Positions 46,060 through 55,000 of a stretch of DNA of 58,596 nt are shown piece by piece. The stretch comes from Bacteroidota bacterium. GTDB lineage: Bacteria > Bacteroidota > Bacteroidia > B-17B0 > Aurantibacillaceae. The notes under the pieces were generated by a model that saw nothing but the letters and a program-made list of their open reading frames with translations, was not told the DNA's origin and did no database searches. Positions within the stretch are counted from its first letter, which is position 1. Each line of letters opens with the position of its first letter. The position numbers and the translations under genes are program-made. The DNA is taken from assembly GCA_013697245.1 (NCBI GenBank), contig JACCXH010000058.1, positions 1 through 58,596 of the forward strand. The letters are read 5' to 3'.

Positions 46060-47889
46060 TTACATTAATTTGATAATGGAGTTATGATGATCGGTGTGTG
46101 CCAATTGGTATTTTCGTTTGCGTTTTTTCTTTTGAGTTTTAACACCTTCTATACTTGGTTGCAAGGGGTCAGTATTATTATTTTTTTGAATTTCATTTTT
46201 CTGAGTGCCTTTGTAAATAATAAAAATCAATGTTCCTACGCCTAATGCAATCGCTGTTGGCTTAATCCATTTTTTGTTGGCTAGATAAAAAGTTTTAATG
46301 CCTGTGCCAATTCCTGCTAAGCCGTTAGCGCCTTCTTCATTTGGTTCCGTTGGTTCGATATTTTCTTCGCTTATGGCAATCTCATTGTTATCATTTATTT
46401 CGGCAGGTAAATTGTCGGTATTATTTTCTTCTGAAGAAGTAGTGCTGACTTCTGTATCTTCGCTTGGTGTTTCTTGTTGCGTTTCTTCCTGTTGTATTTC
46501 TTCTTGTTGTTCTTCGTTAGTATTTGAATTTTCAGAATCGTCGCCATTGTCTTCCTTTTGTTCTCCTGATCTACGTTTACCAAATTTCTTTCTTGGTGTT
46601 TTGCCTTTGTTTGGAAACAACGTACCAATAGATTTAATTAAAGCAGCTAATGCGCCCATCGTAGTTGAAGCTGTGGCGAGCGCTGTTGCGGTGGCAGGTT
46701 CGCCTAATCCTTCGCCTAATCCTTCGCCTCCTTCTAAGCTGCCAAAGCCTTCAAAGCCTTCCATATCATTTACCAATTCATCCTGATAAACTATTCCTAA
46801 TAGTTGCGATAAGGGCATGGTGTAGCTTAGTGCGTCAAGGCCGGCTACTTCATGATTACGGTTGCCTTTGCCTGTTAAAATAGCTTTACGTAAGTTTTCG
46901 GTTTTACCACCTGCTGCATAAAAAATATTTTGAGTTTTATCTAATACTTTTTTAATACGGTCATATTTATTCATATCCATACCTTTTGCTTGGGCATACT
47001 CTCTGGAAGCATAACCCCATTTAAGTGATTCGGGTACTTTCATGACGTTGAGTTTCATGGAGGCTAATATGCCTGCTCTTAATAAGGCTGTGGCGGGATT
47101 TACTTTATTTATTTTGTTTGCCACTTTACGCCCTTTTTGCATAAACTTTTGTCGTTTCTCTTTAGATACTTGTTTTTGTTCCGGGCTTTTCCTTTTAAAA
47201 AGTTTTCCCAATTCGCCAAAGTCTTCCTTGTTTCTATATACATCTTGTGCATCCAAGTTGGAGTAGTTGTTTTGTGTATCCTCAACATCATCGTTTGAGT
47301 CAATACCATCTAAAAATTGTAATTCCATAATATGATCTTCTTTATTAGTATATTTTTTTTCTTTATTAAATTCGTTCCATACACAATCCATGATAATATA
47401 ATTTCCTTTCTCATCAGGAATGAGAGAATAGATGTGCTGAAAAAAATCGTTGTAGTCGTAAGCTGTTATGCGATTGATGATAGTTTTTTTTACGCCATAT
47501 TCAAGCATACAGGCATTTACAAAATTGGTCATGCAATCACAATCGCCTTTTCCGTCTGCTATTAATCTTCTTGGGCTTCTTACCTGCTCAAAATTTTCCC
47601 GTATATCTTTTTCGTTTTTATAGTTGGCATCATCTTTTTCATAAGCAATGTGTTCTTTAACAAAGTGCCATAGTTTACGACAAGCTCCATAAATTGATAA
47701 ACCTCTTAGTTCCGCATTAACAAAATCCTTCACCATCCAACGGCTTAGTTTGGCAGCCTGTGGCATAAACTTTACCGTATCAGAAACACTTGCGCCCTTT
47801 TTTACGATATGGTCTGTTCCTGTTGGTTTAGGAAATAAATGCAGGTAGGGTGCGAGACTTTTGAGTTGTATGTTATCGGTGGCTACCAT
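46060..47889 (-). CDS. Transglutaminase-like protein with acidic linker and C-terminal membrane anchor
   Basis: A 609-residue protein, the largest of the virion block. Residues about 55-190 form a transglutaminase-like cysteine domain with a possible triad: C in GKGDCDCMTNFVNACML, H in FFQHIYSLIP, and D in IIMDCVWNEFNKEKK. A helical region follows, then a Glu/Gln/Thr low-complexity linker (EEQQEEIQQEETQQETPSED), a membrane segment near the end (TAIALGVGTLIFIIYKG) and a basic tail. Such folds act as proteases, peptidoglycan hydrolases or crosslinkers; no substrate is evident. Confidence 0.65.
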   Translation of the reverse strand: MVATDNIQLKSLAPYLHLFPKPTGTDHIVKKGASVSDTVKFMPQAAKLSRWMVKDFVNAELRGLSIYGACRKLWHFVKEHIAYEKDDANYKNEKDIRENFEQVRSPRRLIADGKGDCDCMTNFVNACMLEYGVKKTIINRITAYDYNDFFQHIYSLIPDEKGNYIIMDCVWNEFNKEKKYTNKEDHIMELQFLDGIDSNDDVEDTQNNYSNLDAQDVYRNKEDFGELGKLFKRKSPEQKQVSKEKRQKFMQKGRKVANKINKVNPATALLRAGILASMKLNVMKVPESLKWGYASREYAQAKGMDMNKYDRIKKVLDKTQNIFYAAGGKTENLRKAILTGKGNRNHEVAGLDALSYTMPLSQLLGIVYQDELVNDMEGFEGFGSLEGGEGLGEGLGEPATATALATASTTMGALAALIKSIGTLFPNKGKTPRKKFGKRRSGEQKEDNGDDSENSNTNEEQQEEIQQEETQQETPSEDTEVSTTSSEENNTDNLPAEINDNNEIAISEENIEPTEPNEEGANGLAGIGTGIKTFYLANKKWIKPTAIALGVGTLIFIIYKGTQKNEIQKNNNTDPLQPSIEGVKTQKKKRKRKYQLAHTDHHNSIIKLM

Positions 47890-47891
47890 GT

Positions 47892-48383
47892 TTATTTTTT
47901 ACCTAATGGATTTAAATTCATTACATCTGTTTTTTCATAGCTTTTAAATCCACCGGCTATGTAAATACTTGTGGCTATTATCGTAGTAATTTGTACGGTT
48001 TGTTTTTTTAGTAATAAGCTCAACAAACCATCTCCTAAACTGAATAAGCCTGTGGCAGGAATAGTTAAATAAATCGGGTCTAATTTTTTTGGTGCATAAG
48101 CAGGAATAATTATTTTTTTGTTTTCGAGCTGCGTAGTTCCTATGTCTTTATTTTTAAATTTTACTTTGATATAAGGCTGTTTAATGGTGAGTGTTCCCTC
48201 TGTCGGATTTATTAAGGTTACATCTATGCGTAACGTTAAACCTTTTAAATCTAAGGAGTGTAACATAACACTTGTTTTAGTGTCCAGTTTGTCGCCTACT
48301 TTTTTCTTAGACATCAAACTGCTTACTATCCAGACAAGTCCTGCGCTTACTGCTGTTCCTATGAATATGCTTTTTGTGTTCAC
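47892..48383 (-). CDS. LEA14/WHy-like beta-sandwich protein with N-terminal membrane anchor
   Basis: A 163-residue protein: one N-terminal membrane segment (SIFIGTAVSAGLVWIVSSLM), then a beta domain with LDLKGLTLRIDVTLINPTEG, KQPYIKVKFKNKDIGTTQLE and LDPIYLTIPATGLFSL. The N-P-[TN]-x-x-x-L-x-I core resembles the LEA14/WHy domain of desiccation proteins, which also occurs in bacterial envelope proteins. The stop lies 2 bp before the transglutaminase-like start, so they are translated together. Confidence 0.6.
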   Translation of the reverse strand: MNTKSIFIGTAVSAGLVWIVSSLMSKKKVGDKLDTKTSVMLHSLDLKGLTLRIDVTLINPTEGTLTIKQPYIKVKFKNKDIGTTQLENKKIIIPAYAPKKLDPIYLTIPATGLFSLGDGLLSLLLKKQTVQITTIIATSIYIAGGFKSYEKTDVMNLNPLGKK

Positions 48384-48417
48384 GTTATTTTTGTTTAAAA
48401 ATTTTTTAACTTACTGT

Positions 48418-48657
48418 TTAATTTTCTTTATTGGTATCGGTTGGGTTTGTTGATTCTTCTTCTTTGTTTTTTTTCTTCTCTAACATTTTATGTGAGATGT
48501 AATCGCCAGCCAGTTTAAAAACCATCCAAATTAAACCGCCAATGGCTGCTTTAATGGCATAACCTCCAAATCCAGAATAGTCAACATTGGCAAATAAAAT
48601 TGTACCTGCTAAATAGGTATTTGAAGTGCTATCGGATAATGCTGTATGTGCTTTCAT
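48418..48657 (-). CDS. Small membrane protein under an element-specific promoter
   Basis: A protein of 79 residues from the chosen ATG at 48657 (MKAHTALSDSTSNTYLAGTI); the longer frame from 48696 begins inside the promoter. It has one or two hydrophobic segments (YLAGTILFANVDYSGFGGYA and AAIGGLIWMVFKLAG), then a charged tail (KKKNKEEESTNPTD). It is the first gene of the long virion block and has a promoter 37 bp upstream. Size and topology are like small virion membrane proteins; no family recognised. Confidence 0.6.
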   Translation of the reverse strand: MKAHTALSDSTSNTYLAGTILFANVDYSGFGGYAIKAAIGGLIWMVFKLAGDYISHKMLEKKKNKEEESTNPTDTNKEN

Positions 48658-48693
48658 TTTTTTTGTTTTAATGTTTATGTCTGATTTCTTATA

Positions 48694-48730
48694 CAAAGTT
48701 ACGGTGGGCTATTTGTGGCATCACTCACTT
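48694..48730 (-). promoter_or_regulatory. Element promoter A
   Basis: On the minus strand: AAGTGAGTGAT (box at 48720-48730), 18 bp, then TAACTTTG (48694-48701), followed by TATAAG. The -7 box is a host-type TAnnTTTG; the TTTG at -33 is replaced by the GTGAGTGAT box. Drives the 79-residue membrane protein and probably the whole virion block. Confidence 0.7.
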
Positions 48731-48862
48731 GTTGTTGTCTTTCGTTTTCTTTGCATGAGGTTTTTTTAGATTGCTTTTGTTTTTAATTTGTCTTACTCTT
48801 AAATTTATTTTCGCAAAAAAATGAGAGTGATTATTATAGTTAGATGTTGTTGGTATTTTCAT
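48725..48862 (-). CDS. 45-residue basic protein with its own element promoter
   Basis: A short gene: ATG 48862, stop TGA 48725. The product MKIPTTSNYNNHSHFFAKIN then LRVRQIKNKSNLKKPHAKKT is highly basic with no hydrophobic segment. Promoter B ends 27 bp upstream. Its stop codon lies within the upstream box of promoter A, so transcription of one could affect the other. A role as a DNA- or RNA-binding peptide is inferred from composition. Confidence 0.45.
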   Translation of the reverse strand: MKIPTTSNYNNHSHFFAKINLRVRQIKNKSNLKKPHAKKTKDNNK

Positions 48863-48888
48863 TTTAATTTTGTAGTTGTTTCCTTATA

Positions 48889-48925
48889 CAAAGGTACGAC
48901 GGGCTATTCGGGGCATCACTCACTT
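48889..48925 (-). promoter_or_regulatory. Element promoter B
   Basis: On the minus strand: AAGTGAGTGAT (48915-48925), 18 bp, TACCTTTG (48889-48896), then TATAAGG. Same architecture as promoter A, with extra identity in the spacer (AATAGCCC). Reads into the 45-residue gene. Confidence 0.7.
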
Positions 48926-48972
48926 GTTCTTCTCTTTGTTATTCTTTACTGGAGATTAAGCGAGATTGAAAA

Positions 48973-49185
48973 TTATTTTTCCATGATGCCATATTTATTT
49001 ATCATGTATTGCACTTGCTTTTGACAATACATTGTGCCCGTTGGCTCGCCAATTTCTTCTTGGCTATCTTCTAACATTCGGTTTAGAATGTACATGGACA
49101 CACCTAGTATTTGCACTAAGCCTTTTTTATTTTGCGGTTCAATGTGCGTTGATTTGTTTTCTGGGGATGAATCTGACGTTTTCAT
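48973..49185 (-). CDS. 70-residue small protein under an element-specific promoter
   Basis: From ATG 49185 (MKTSDSSPENKSTHIEPQNK); the longer frame to 49251 overlaps the promoter. A hydrophilic start is followed by a helix (GLVQILGVSMYILNRMLEDS) and MYCQKQVQYMINKYGIMEK. No family or clear function. Promoter C ends 36 bp upstream. Confidence 0.55.
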   Translation of the reverse strand: MKTSDSSPENKSTHIEPQNKKGLVQILGVSMYILNRMLEDSQEEIGEPTGTMYCQKQVQYMINKYGIMEK

Positions 49186-49220
49186 AATAATAAGTTTTAT
49201 AGTTGTGGAACTTATGAAAA

Positions 49221-49257
49221 CAAAGGTAGGTACGTGAAGTGTTGCTATCACTCACTT
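49221..49257 (-). promoter_or_regulatory. Element promoter C
   Basis: On the minus strand: AAAGTGAGTGAT around 49247-49257, 18 bp, TACCTTTG (49221-49228). The spacer differs from A and B in sequence but has exactly the same length. Reads into the 70-residue gene. Confidence 0.7.
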
Positions 49258-49412
49258 TGTTTAGGCTTATAACGAAACTGTTTTACTTTGAATTGGTTTT
49301 TATTTGTTTTTATGCGCAACAAATTAATATAACTCCTTGCGTATTGACGCAATTAAAAAATACTACTCTAAGGATTTAGAATAGCAAAAGGTAGTTTTGG
49401 ATTTGGTGGTAT

Positions 49413-49622
49413 CTAATGCTTATCGACTGTGTAGGCAATACCATAGATTTGTAAAATCATTAATACTTGCTCAAACCGCCATCGGTTGCCATTACGCTTT
49501 CCTAAAGTTTTTCTGTGAGGGCGTAGATCTCGGTTGAGATTCCATTTACTTGTTCCGACTAATGCAGGGATTTCCTTATGAAAGTACTGCCTGAACTGGA
49601 TAATGACTTCTTCTTCATTCAT
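49413..49622 (-). CDS. Small basic protein, possible DNA-binding regulator
   Basis: A 69-residue protein, the most upstream gene I assign to the element. It has about fifteen Lys/Arg/His residues concentrated in KWNLNRDLRPHRKTLGKRNG then NRWRFEQVLMILQIYGIAYT; helices around both halves could form a helix-turn-helix-like unit. No known family recognised. Position at the head of the element makes it a candidate regulator of promoters A-C, but this is a guess. It lacks a promoter of that type itself. Confidence 0.45.
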   Translation of the reverse strand: MNEEEVIIQFRQYFHKEIPALVGTSKWNLNRDLRPHRKTLGKRNGNRWRFEQVLMILQIYGIAYTVDKH

Positions 49623-50033
49623 AGAGGTATGTATAATATCTTATTGCACATTAAAGAGATTTCGTTTCCTTATCGTTCAAATACTTGATTCTACACTCCT
49701 TCTTTAAACCGATGTTTGATACATAGTTCTTTCGATTGAAGTGGGCCTAAATGTGTGGTGGTTTCCTTATTCTGTGTATAACGGATGAATTATAATTTTG
49801 TTACATTATCCTTAAAATTTTTAACTTTCTTTTATAAGTGGTAGGTTTTAGCTGACCGTTGTACTCTTTTGACAGTTCTAATTCGTTGTAGTTATATTTC
49901 AGAAAAAATGAGTTCTTTAGATTTCCGCGTAATCACCTTGCTTTAAACAGACTACTCGTTACTGCAAAAGGGAAACTTTTTAGAATAGCTTGCGGGAGAA
50001 AAAAAAGATTAAAATGAAGCGGATTAAAATGCA
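49623..50033. other. Junction region between the element and the T9SS operon, 411 bp
   Basis: No ORF over 30 codons, no tRNA and no repeat of the tRNA-Ser 3' end. It contains GTGTATAACGGATGAATTAT near 49776, which could be a weak recombinase-like dyad but matches no site I know. The right edge of the element lies somewhere here. Confidence 0.4.
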
Positions 50034-50690
50034 CTAATTTTTTATTACTTTAAATGTTTTATACTCGTTCTCTATAAAAACTTTTAAAGTATAAATACCA
50101 CGTTGCAATTGTGAAAGATTAATTTGTGATTTTGCATCTTTAATTTTTTCTTCTCTAACTATTTGACCTAAATTATTTAAGATTTGTAATTTAGAGTTGT
50201 TAGAGCTTAAAATATCAATATCTACATTTAAAATATCATTTATAGGATTGGGGTAAATATTAGATACATGGTTTGTTCTAATGTGTGAAGAAAGGTCTGT
50301 TGGTGCACTTACAGTAAAATTAAGAGTGTCTATATCATAAGTGCCATTGTAATTAAATTCTTTTAAATGAAAAATTAAAGTGTAATTGCCTAATGAAAGC
50401 TGACCGATGGTAATCGTATCAGTGGCATAACATAAAGCCATAAAAAAACCAACTTGATGTTTTGCTACCACTGTTATTGTATCATTATTAATTGCTACGG
50501 TAGAGCCTTTAAAAATACAGTTCATTCCGCCAAACACACAATTTGCAATTGCTTTAACTTGACTTGTTGAATTAGGATTAGAAGGGGTTATGGTTAAATT
50601 TGAGATGCCATTTTGAGCATTTTGAGCGTTTAACCCTAAATAACTGAGTATAAAAAATAATATAGTGAGGTTTAATTTAATTTTTCTCAT
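50034..50690 (-). CDS. Small T9SS-exported protein
   Basis: A 218-residue protein with a signal peptide (LNLTILFFILSYLGLNAQ), a middle beta domain (ISNLTITPSNPNSTSQVKAI, TIGQLSLGNYTLIFHLKEFN), and a type A T9SS tail (SNIYPNPINDILNVDIDI, LQILNNLGQIVREEKIKD, KTFKVIKN). The beta domain of about 110 residues resembles small Ig-like modules. Third gene of the operon with the two upstream T9SS genes; gap of 10 bp. Confidence 0.75.
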   Translation of the reverse strand: MRKIKLNLTILFFILSYLGLNAQNAQNGISNLTITPSNPNSTSQVKAIANCVFGGMNCIFKGSTVAINNDTITVVAKHQVGFFMALCYATDTITIGQLSLGNYTLIFHLKEFNYNGTYDIDTLNFTVSAPTDLSSHIRTNHVSNIYPNPINDILNVDIDILSSNNSKLQILNNLGQIVREEKIKDAKSQINLSQLQRGIYTLKVFIENEYKTFKVIKN

Positions 50691-50700
50691 GCTCCTACTT

Positions 50701-52023
50701 TTATTCTTTTATGAATTTTAACGAATAATTATTTTTACCCGTAAACCTCGCTGTATATACACTAGAGGTTAATTGCTTGATATTTATTTTTGCTTTTCCG
50801 TTTTCAAAATGTATTTCTTCTTCTTCTTTTACTGTTTGCCCCAAACTGTTTATTATTTGTAGTTTTGTGCATGAAATTCGTTCAGCGTTTAAAAATTCAA
50901 TATTCAAAACATCGCTTGCGGGGTTTGGGTAAATTTTTATAGAAGAATTATTTATTTCGTTTTCTTTCACCCCAACAAAAATAGCTTGTTTTGTATTCCA
51001 CTTAACTAACAATCCACTGTCTCCACAAATAAGCGCAATGCTGTCATTTAAAAATTTCATATCATATAAATTGGCAACAAACGGTGTGGTAAATTTCGAC
51101 CAGCTTTGCCCTAAATCGGTGGTTTTTAAAATCACCGAATTTCCATTAGCAGCTGCACCTTCTCTGGCCGCCAAATAGATTTCATTTTTATTTTTTACCA
51201 TGATATTCGTAAAATAAGTGGGAGATGTAATTGGTATATATGGCCCCGTTAATCCACCGTCAAAGGTATAGCCGAATTGAGCAATGCTATTTGGCGGAAC
51301 AGTGCGCGAAACATAATAAATAGTATCTTTATTTATTACCTCAAAATCCCGAACTCGACCACCTACAAAGGTACTTTGCTGCCATGTATTACCGCGATTT
51401 TTTGTTATATAAGCGCCGCCATAAATGTTTTCTCCAAAAATAGCCATGCTATCGCTTATAACCGTTCCAATATTAACCGCAACTCCACCTATCCAAGTCG
51501 GCTGCCATGAGCCCATCGTGTAAGTAGTTAATGAGTTCTTTGTATAAAGGGCGGTATTGTAACTAAAAATAATGGAAGCATTAATTGTGTCGTAAAATAA
51601 TGGTACAGGTTCAACATACACCAAGCTGGAGTGTGTGCTATCCTTCTTTTCTACCCAGCTATTACCCCCGTCAACGCTTTTAAAAAATTTCCAATTGGAA
51701 TTAGTGGTTTTATAGCTAATATATATATAGTTAGTATCTACCCTATAAGTTTTGTAATACCTGTTTTGCGGCGATTCTAAAAACACAGGTGTATTAACAG
51801 AAATTAAGGTATTGCAGTTATCATAGCTTTTGGCAAGGTAACTGCTGCCACCGCTTATTAAAATATTATTATTGATCTTTGAAATTGATACCAAATAGTC
51901 AGAAGTACCCGTATTAATCACGGTGAATTGCGAAGATGAACTATTAGCATTATTTATCGTTTGGCTTTGGGCACAAACAAACTGCGCAATAGTCAAGGCA
52001 ATTAATACGGATACTATTTTCAT
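50701..52023 (-). CDS. T9SS-exported BNR/YCF48-like beta-propeller protein
   Basis: A 440-residue exported protein with a signal peptide (VLIALTIAQFVCAQ), repeated BNR/Asp-box-like strands (FFKSVDGGNSWVEKKDSTHS, AYITKNRGNTWQQSTFVGG, SVILKTTDLGQSWSKFTTPF), and a type A T9SS tail (SIKIYPNPASDVLNIEFLN, LQIINSLGQTVKEEEE, NYSLKFIKE). The propeller may bind glycans or simply be a display scaffold. It lies 3 bp from the subtilisin gene and 10 bp from the next, forming an operon. Confidence 0.8.
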   Translation of the reverse strand: MKIVSVLIALTIAQFVCAQSQTINNANSSSSQFTVINTGTSDYLVSISKINNNILISGGSSYLAKSYDNCNTLISVNTPVFLESPQNRYYKTYRVDTNYIYISYKTTNSNWKFFKSVDGGNSWVEKKDSTHSSLVYVEPVPLFYDTINASIIFSYNTALYTKNSLTTYTMGSWQPTWIGGVAVNIGTVISDSMAIFGENIYGGAYITKNRGNTWQQSTFVGGRVRDFEVINKDTIYYVSRTVPPNSIAQFGYTFDGGLTGPYIPITSPTYFTNIMVKNKNEIYLAAREGAAANGNSVILKTTDLGQSWSKFTTPFVANLYDMKFLNDSIALICGDSGLLVKWNTKQAIFVGVKENEINNSSIKIYPNPASDVLNIEFLNAERISCTKLQIINSLGQTVKEEEEIHFENGKAKINIKQLTSSVYTARFTGKNNYSLKFIKE

Positions 52024-52026
52024 GAC

Positions 52027-55000
52027 CTATTGTTTTACAAATTTTTTAAGCGTCTTCACTCCGTCAACAGTTATATAATAAAAATACAAAGAATTTGGGA
52101 GGTTTGCAACATCGGTAGTTATAATGGTTTTTTCAAAATCAGACTTACCATTAAACAGTGTTTTTAATTTACGCCCCATCATGTCGTACAAATCAACCGT
52201 TAATTGGCACACTTTTTTTGTTTTAACTTCTAAAGTTACACTAGAATTGGCTGGATTTGGGTATAAACTGATATTATTATCCAAATCCGAATGTTCCTTA
52301 ACTCCATTTGTTGTCGCATTTTTGGTTAATACAGTATATTCAGCCCATTCTCCATAATTATAAGTTGTAGTATTAATAAACGCGGTATCTACCGGCCACC
52401 AGCCAACATTAGCACCAGTGCTATCTTTTACCTGATAAATGTAACCACGCAAAGCGCAATTGCTATTATTAATCCCCATTATTTTTGTTTTTTCTCTTGG
52501 CATTAACTTTTTATTTTGCCCGGTACCCGTTATGGCGGGAAAAGTAACAGATGAACTTGGACGTTCCCAATAATCTACAATAGTATCTGCGGGCAGAATA
52601 TTATGAAATACCGTGGAATTAATCTGATAGGTTTTAACAATGTATTTACCTTTTGGAAACGGAGTATACGAACCGTTTGGATTTTTTCTCTTCCATTGTT
52701 CAGTTGTTCGGATAGTATCAACTGCGCTTACCAACGTTTTAGTTACCGAATAAGAAAACGGGGCTTTGGTATTAAAGTGCCGCAATTTGCGCATTGGTTT
52801 TTCAATCATGCGCATTGCCTTGCCAATGTTAAGCCTGCCATATCCTGTTAATGAATCTGGAGTTGGACCAGGAATGTCTGTATCGGTAGCTGACATTTGT
52901 ATAATATGTTCGCAATCCTCAGGTGTTGGAAACGTTGCGTAGGCCTTGGTTGAATCATACAAATAACTCATAATTAAACCAACAGCACCCGACACGTGCG
53001 GAGCCGATGCAGAAGTACCTTGGAATGATATGTAATTATTTGTGATGCTAGGCGATAAATCGTTAAAAGCGCCGGGACCAAGTGTTTTAACAAGAGAATA
53101 AGTAGCAGGGGCTGCTACGTCAATATCTCCGCCAAACGAGCCTGTAAATTCACCATTAACGCCTGTAAATGGAGCGGAATTATGAATGAATTGGCCATCG
53201 GTACCGGTACCTGAAACGCATATTACCCAATCATCGTCACAATTTGCAGGATAAACACGGGAGCTTAACGTTGCATAATTGGCACCTGCATTGCCATTGC
53301 CCCTTGATGCCACAACCGTAGTTTTTAAGCGGTTAACAAAATGTACCGCCTCTGATACAATTGTATTATTTTGGTTTACGGTGGCATACCAACCGGTATC
53401 TAATGGCGGTGCATAAAAGCCAATTGAGCAATTTAAAATGTGAGCGCTGTTACAACCATATAGTTTATTAATCGGACTTACGAAACCAACATCAGCGGGA
53501 CTTTGTGCCGCATATGTAATTACTTCAGTAAGCTGTGTCATTGGAGCTATGTTATAACCAGCGTTTAAAAAAACTCCTTCGCTGTATAAGCTTATACCTT
53601 TTGAACCAATGGAATCATTACCACCCGCAATACCGGCAATGCCAACCGTATTATTTCGTGTAGCACCTATTATTCCCATAACTGCGCTTCCATGAAAATC
53701 TCCACCACATTGACCATGCGCTTGTGACTTCATTGGCAGATTAGGTCCCCACCATAAACCACCAACTATCTTACTTGATGCTGTATTAACACCATCGTAT
53801 CCATAATCTTTATGTTGCCAATCCACATTCTGATCGATCACTGCGCAACGAATACCAGGTTGCCCACCACTTGGAATAACCTTATAAGCTTCTTCTAAAT
53901 TTACATCAGCATTAGTGTAAACCGTGTTTGTATGAAGAGAATATTGTTTATTATACAGTGAGTCATTTGAACCATGAAGAATAGCTAAAAAATTGGGATG
54001 CGCATATTGTGCCACCGCTGGTATTTTATTAAAGACGGTATAAGCATCCTTAACACTAAAACCTGATGGCAGCACTAAATTTAAAGCCGTCCAAAAGTCG
54101 GGTTTGCTAATTAGCTCGTTTAATTTAGAATGAGCAAGTGTATCGGTAGTTAGCATATCAGGAAATATTTTTACCGCTTTTATTTTACAGTCTCTGCAAT
54201 ATGGAAAAATAGCATTGCTTACCTGCGTGTAAGCAGTAGCTGTTAAAACTGTTTGCAAATCGGTAAACTCAGTTATTGCTGTTCCTACTGTATTATTAAT
54301 AACGGGCTTTTGTAATGCTGTTGATAAAAAGCGCACAATCAATTCACTTTTTTTATACGTGGATGCGCCATAGGTTGCTTTTGCGGTATCAAGGTCTAAT
54401 TCGGTATAATACGCAGTTTCGTAAACCTTTGTAGTGGAATCTTTTATTGCTATAGTATATAGACCGGGTGTTGCACCGGAAGGATTATATTGAATATCGG
54501 AAGGTAAATAATTATAACTCCCTAAAATAGAACGTTCCCAATTTATAGAACCGGAAGCTTTTAACTTTCCGACGATAGCTTGTTTATTCGCTCCAATGCC
54601 CTTTTCTCCCCCTATGAAATAAATATCGCCCGCACTGTTTAAAGCAATAGTTTTAACAAATGCATCAGCACTTGGGTCTTTTGATGTTTGAGTTTGTTTC
54701 CAAAGCAAAGTTCCTGTTGGACTATATTTTAAAATAATCAGATCCTTTACATTATTTGATTTTGTAACAAAGCCACCAACAATTACATTACCGCTTGCAT
54801 CAACGGCTATTGTATTACCATTATCCTCTAAGCCATACGCATCATAGGTTTGACTCCATACAATCGTATTAGTTGGAGAAATTTTAATAGTTCTTATGTT
54901 ATAATTAATACCATTTGTAGAGGCTCTTCCTGTCATATATAGGTTACCCGCCGCATCCTCTTTGTATGCAAGAGGTTGGTCATATCCATAGCCTGAGAGA

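Larger units (their letters stand above)
31104..49622 (-). mobile_element. Putative integrated tailless, membrane-containing phage (or related element)
   Basis: At least 23 tightly packed minus-strand genes between tRNA-Ser and a T9SS operon. Upstream-to-downstream order: three small genes each with an element-specific promoter, LEA-like and transglutaminase-like membrane proteins, three related beta-proteins (capsid candidates), coiled-coil and annexin-like membrane proteins, amidase and glucosaminidase, holin-like and spanin-like proteins, a spike-like protein, a basic DNA-binding-like protein, methyltransferase, MoxR ATPase with VWA-like partner, RadA-like ATPase, terminator. No integrase, terminase, portal, tail, relaxase or secretion genes were found. 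The left edge at the terminator is likely; the right edge near 49.6 kb is approximate and no attachment repeats were found. The identification as a provirus is inference. Confidence 0.65.

Noticed and set aside
46298-46786. 162-residue plus-strand frame
   Set aside because: Serine-rich shadow of the Glu/Gln low-complexity linker of the transglutaminase-like gene on the other strand.
31104-49622. Tailed prophage, conjugative element or contractile injection system
   Set aside because: No terminase, portal, HK97 capsid, tail sheath, tube, baseplate, relaxase or mating-pair gene was found among the products.
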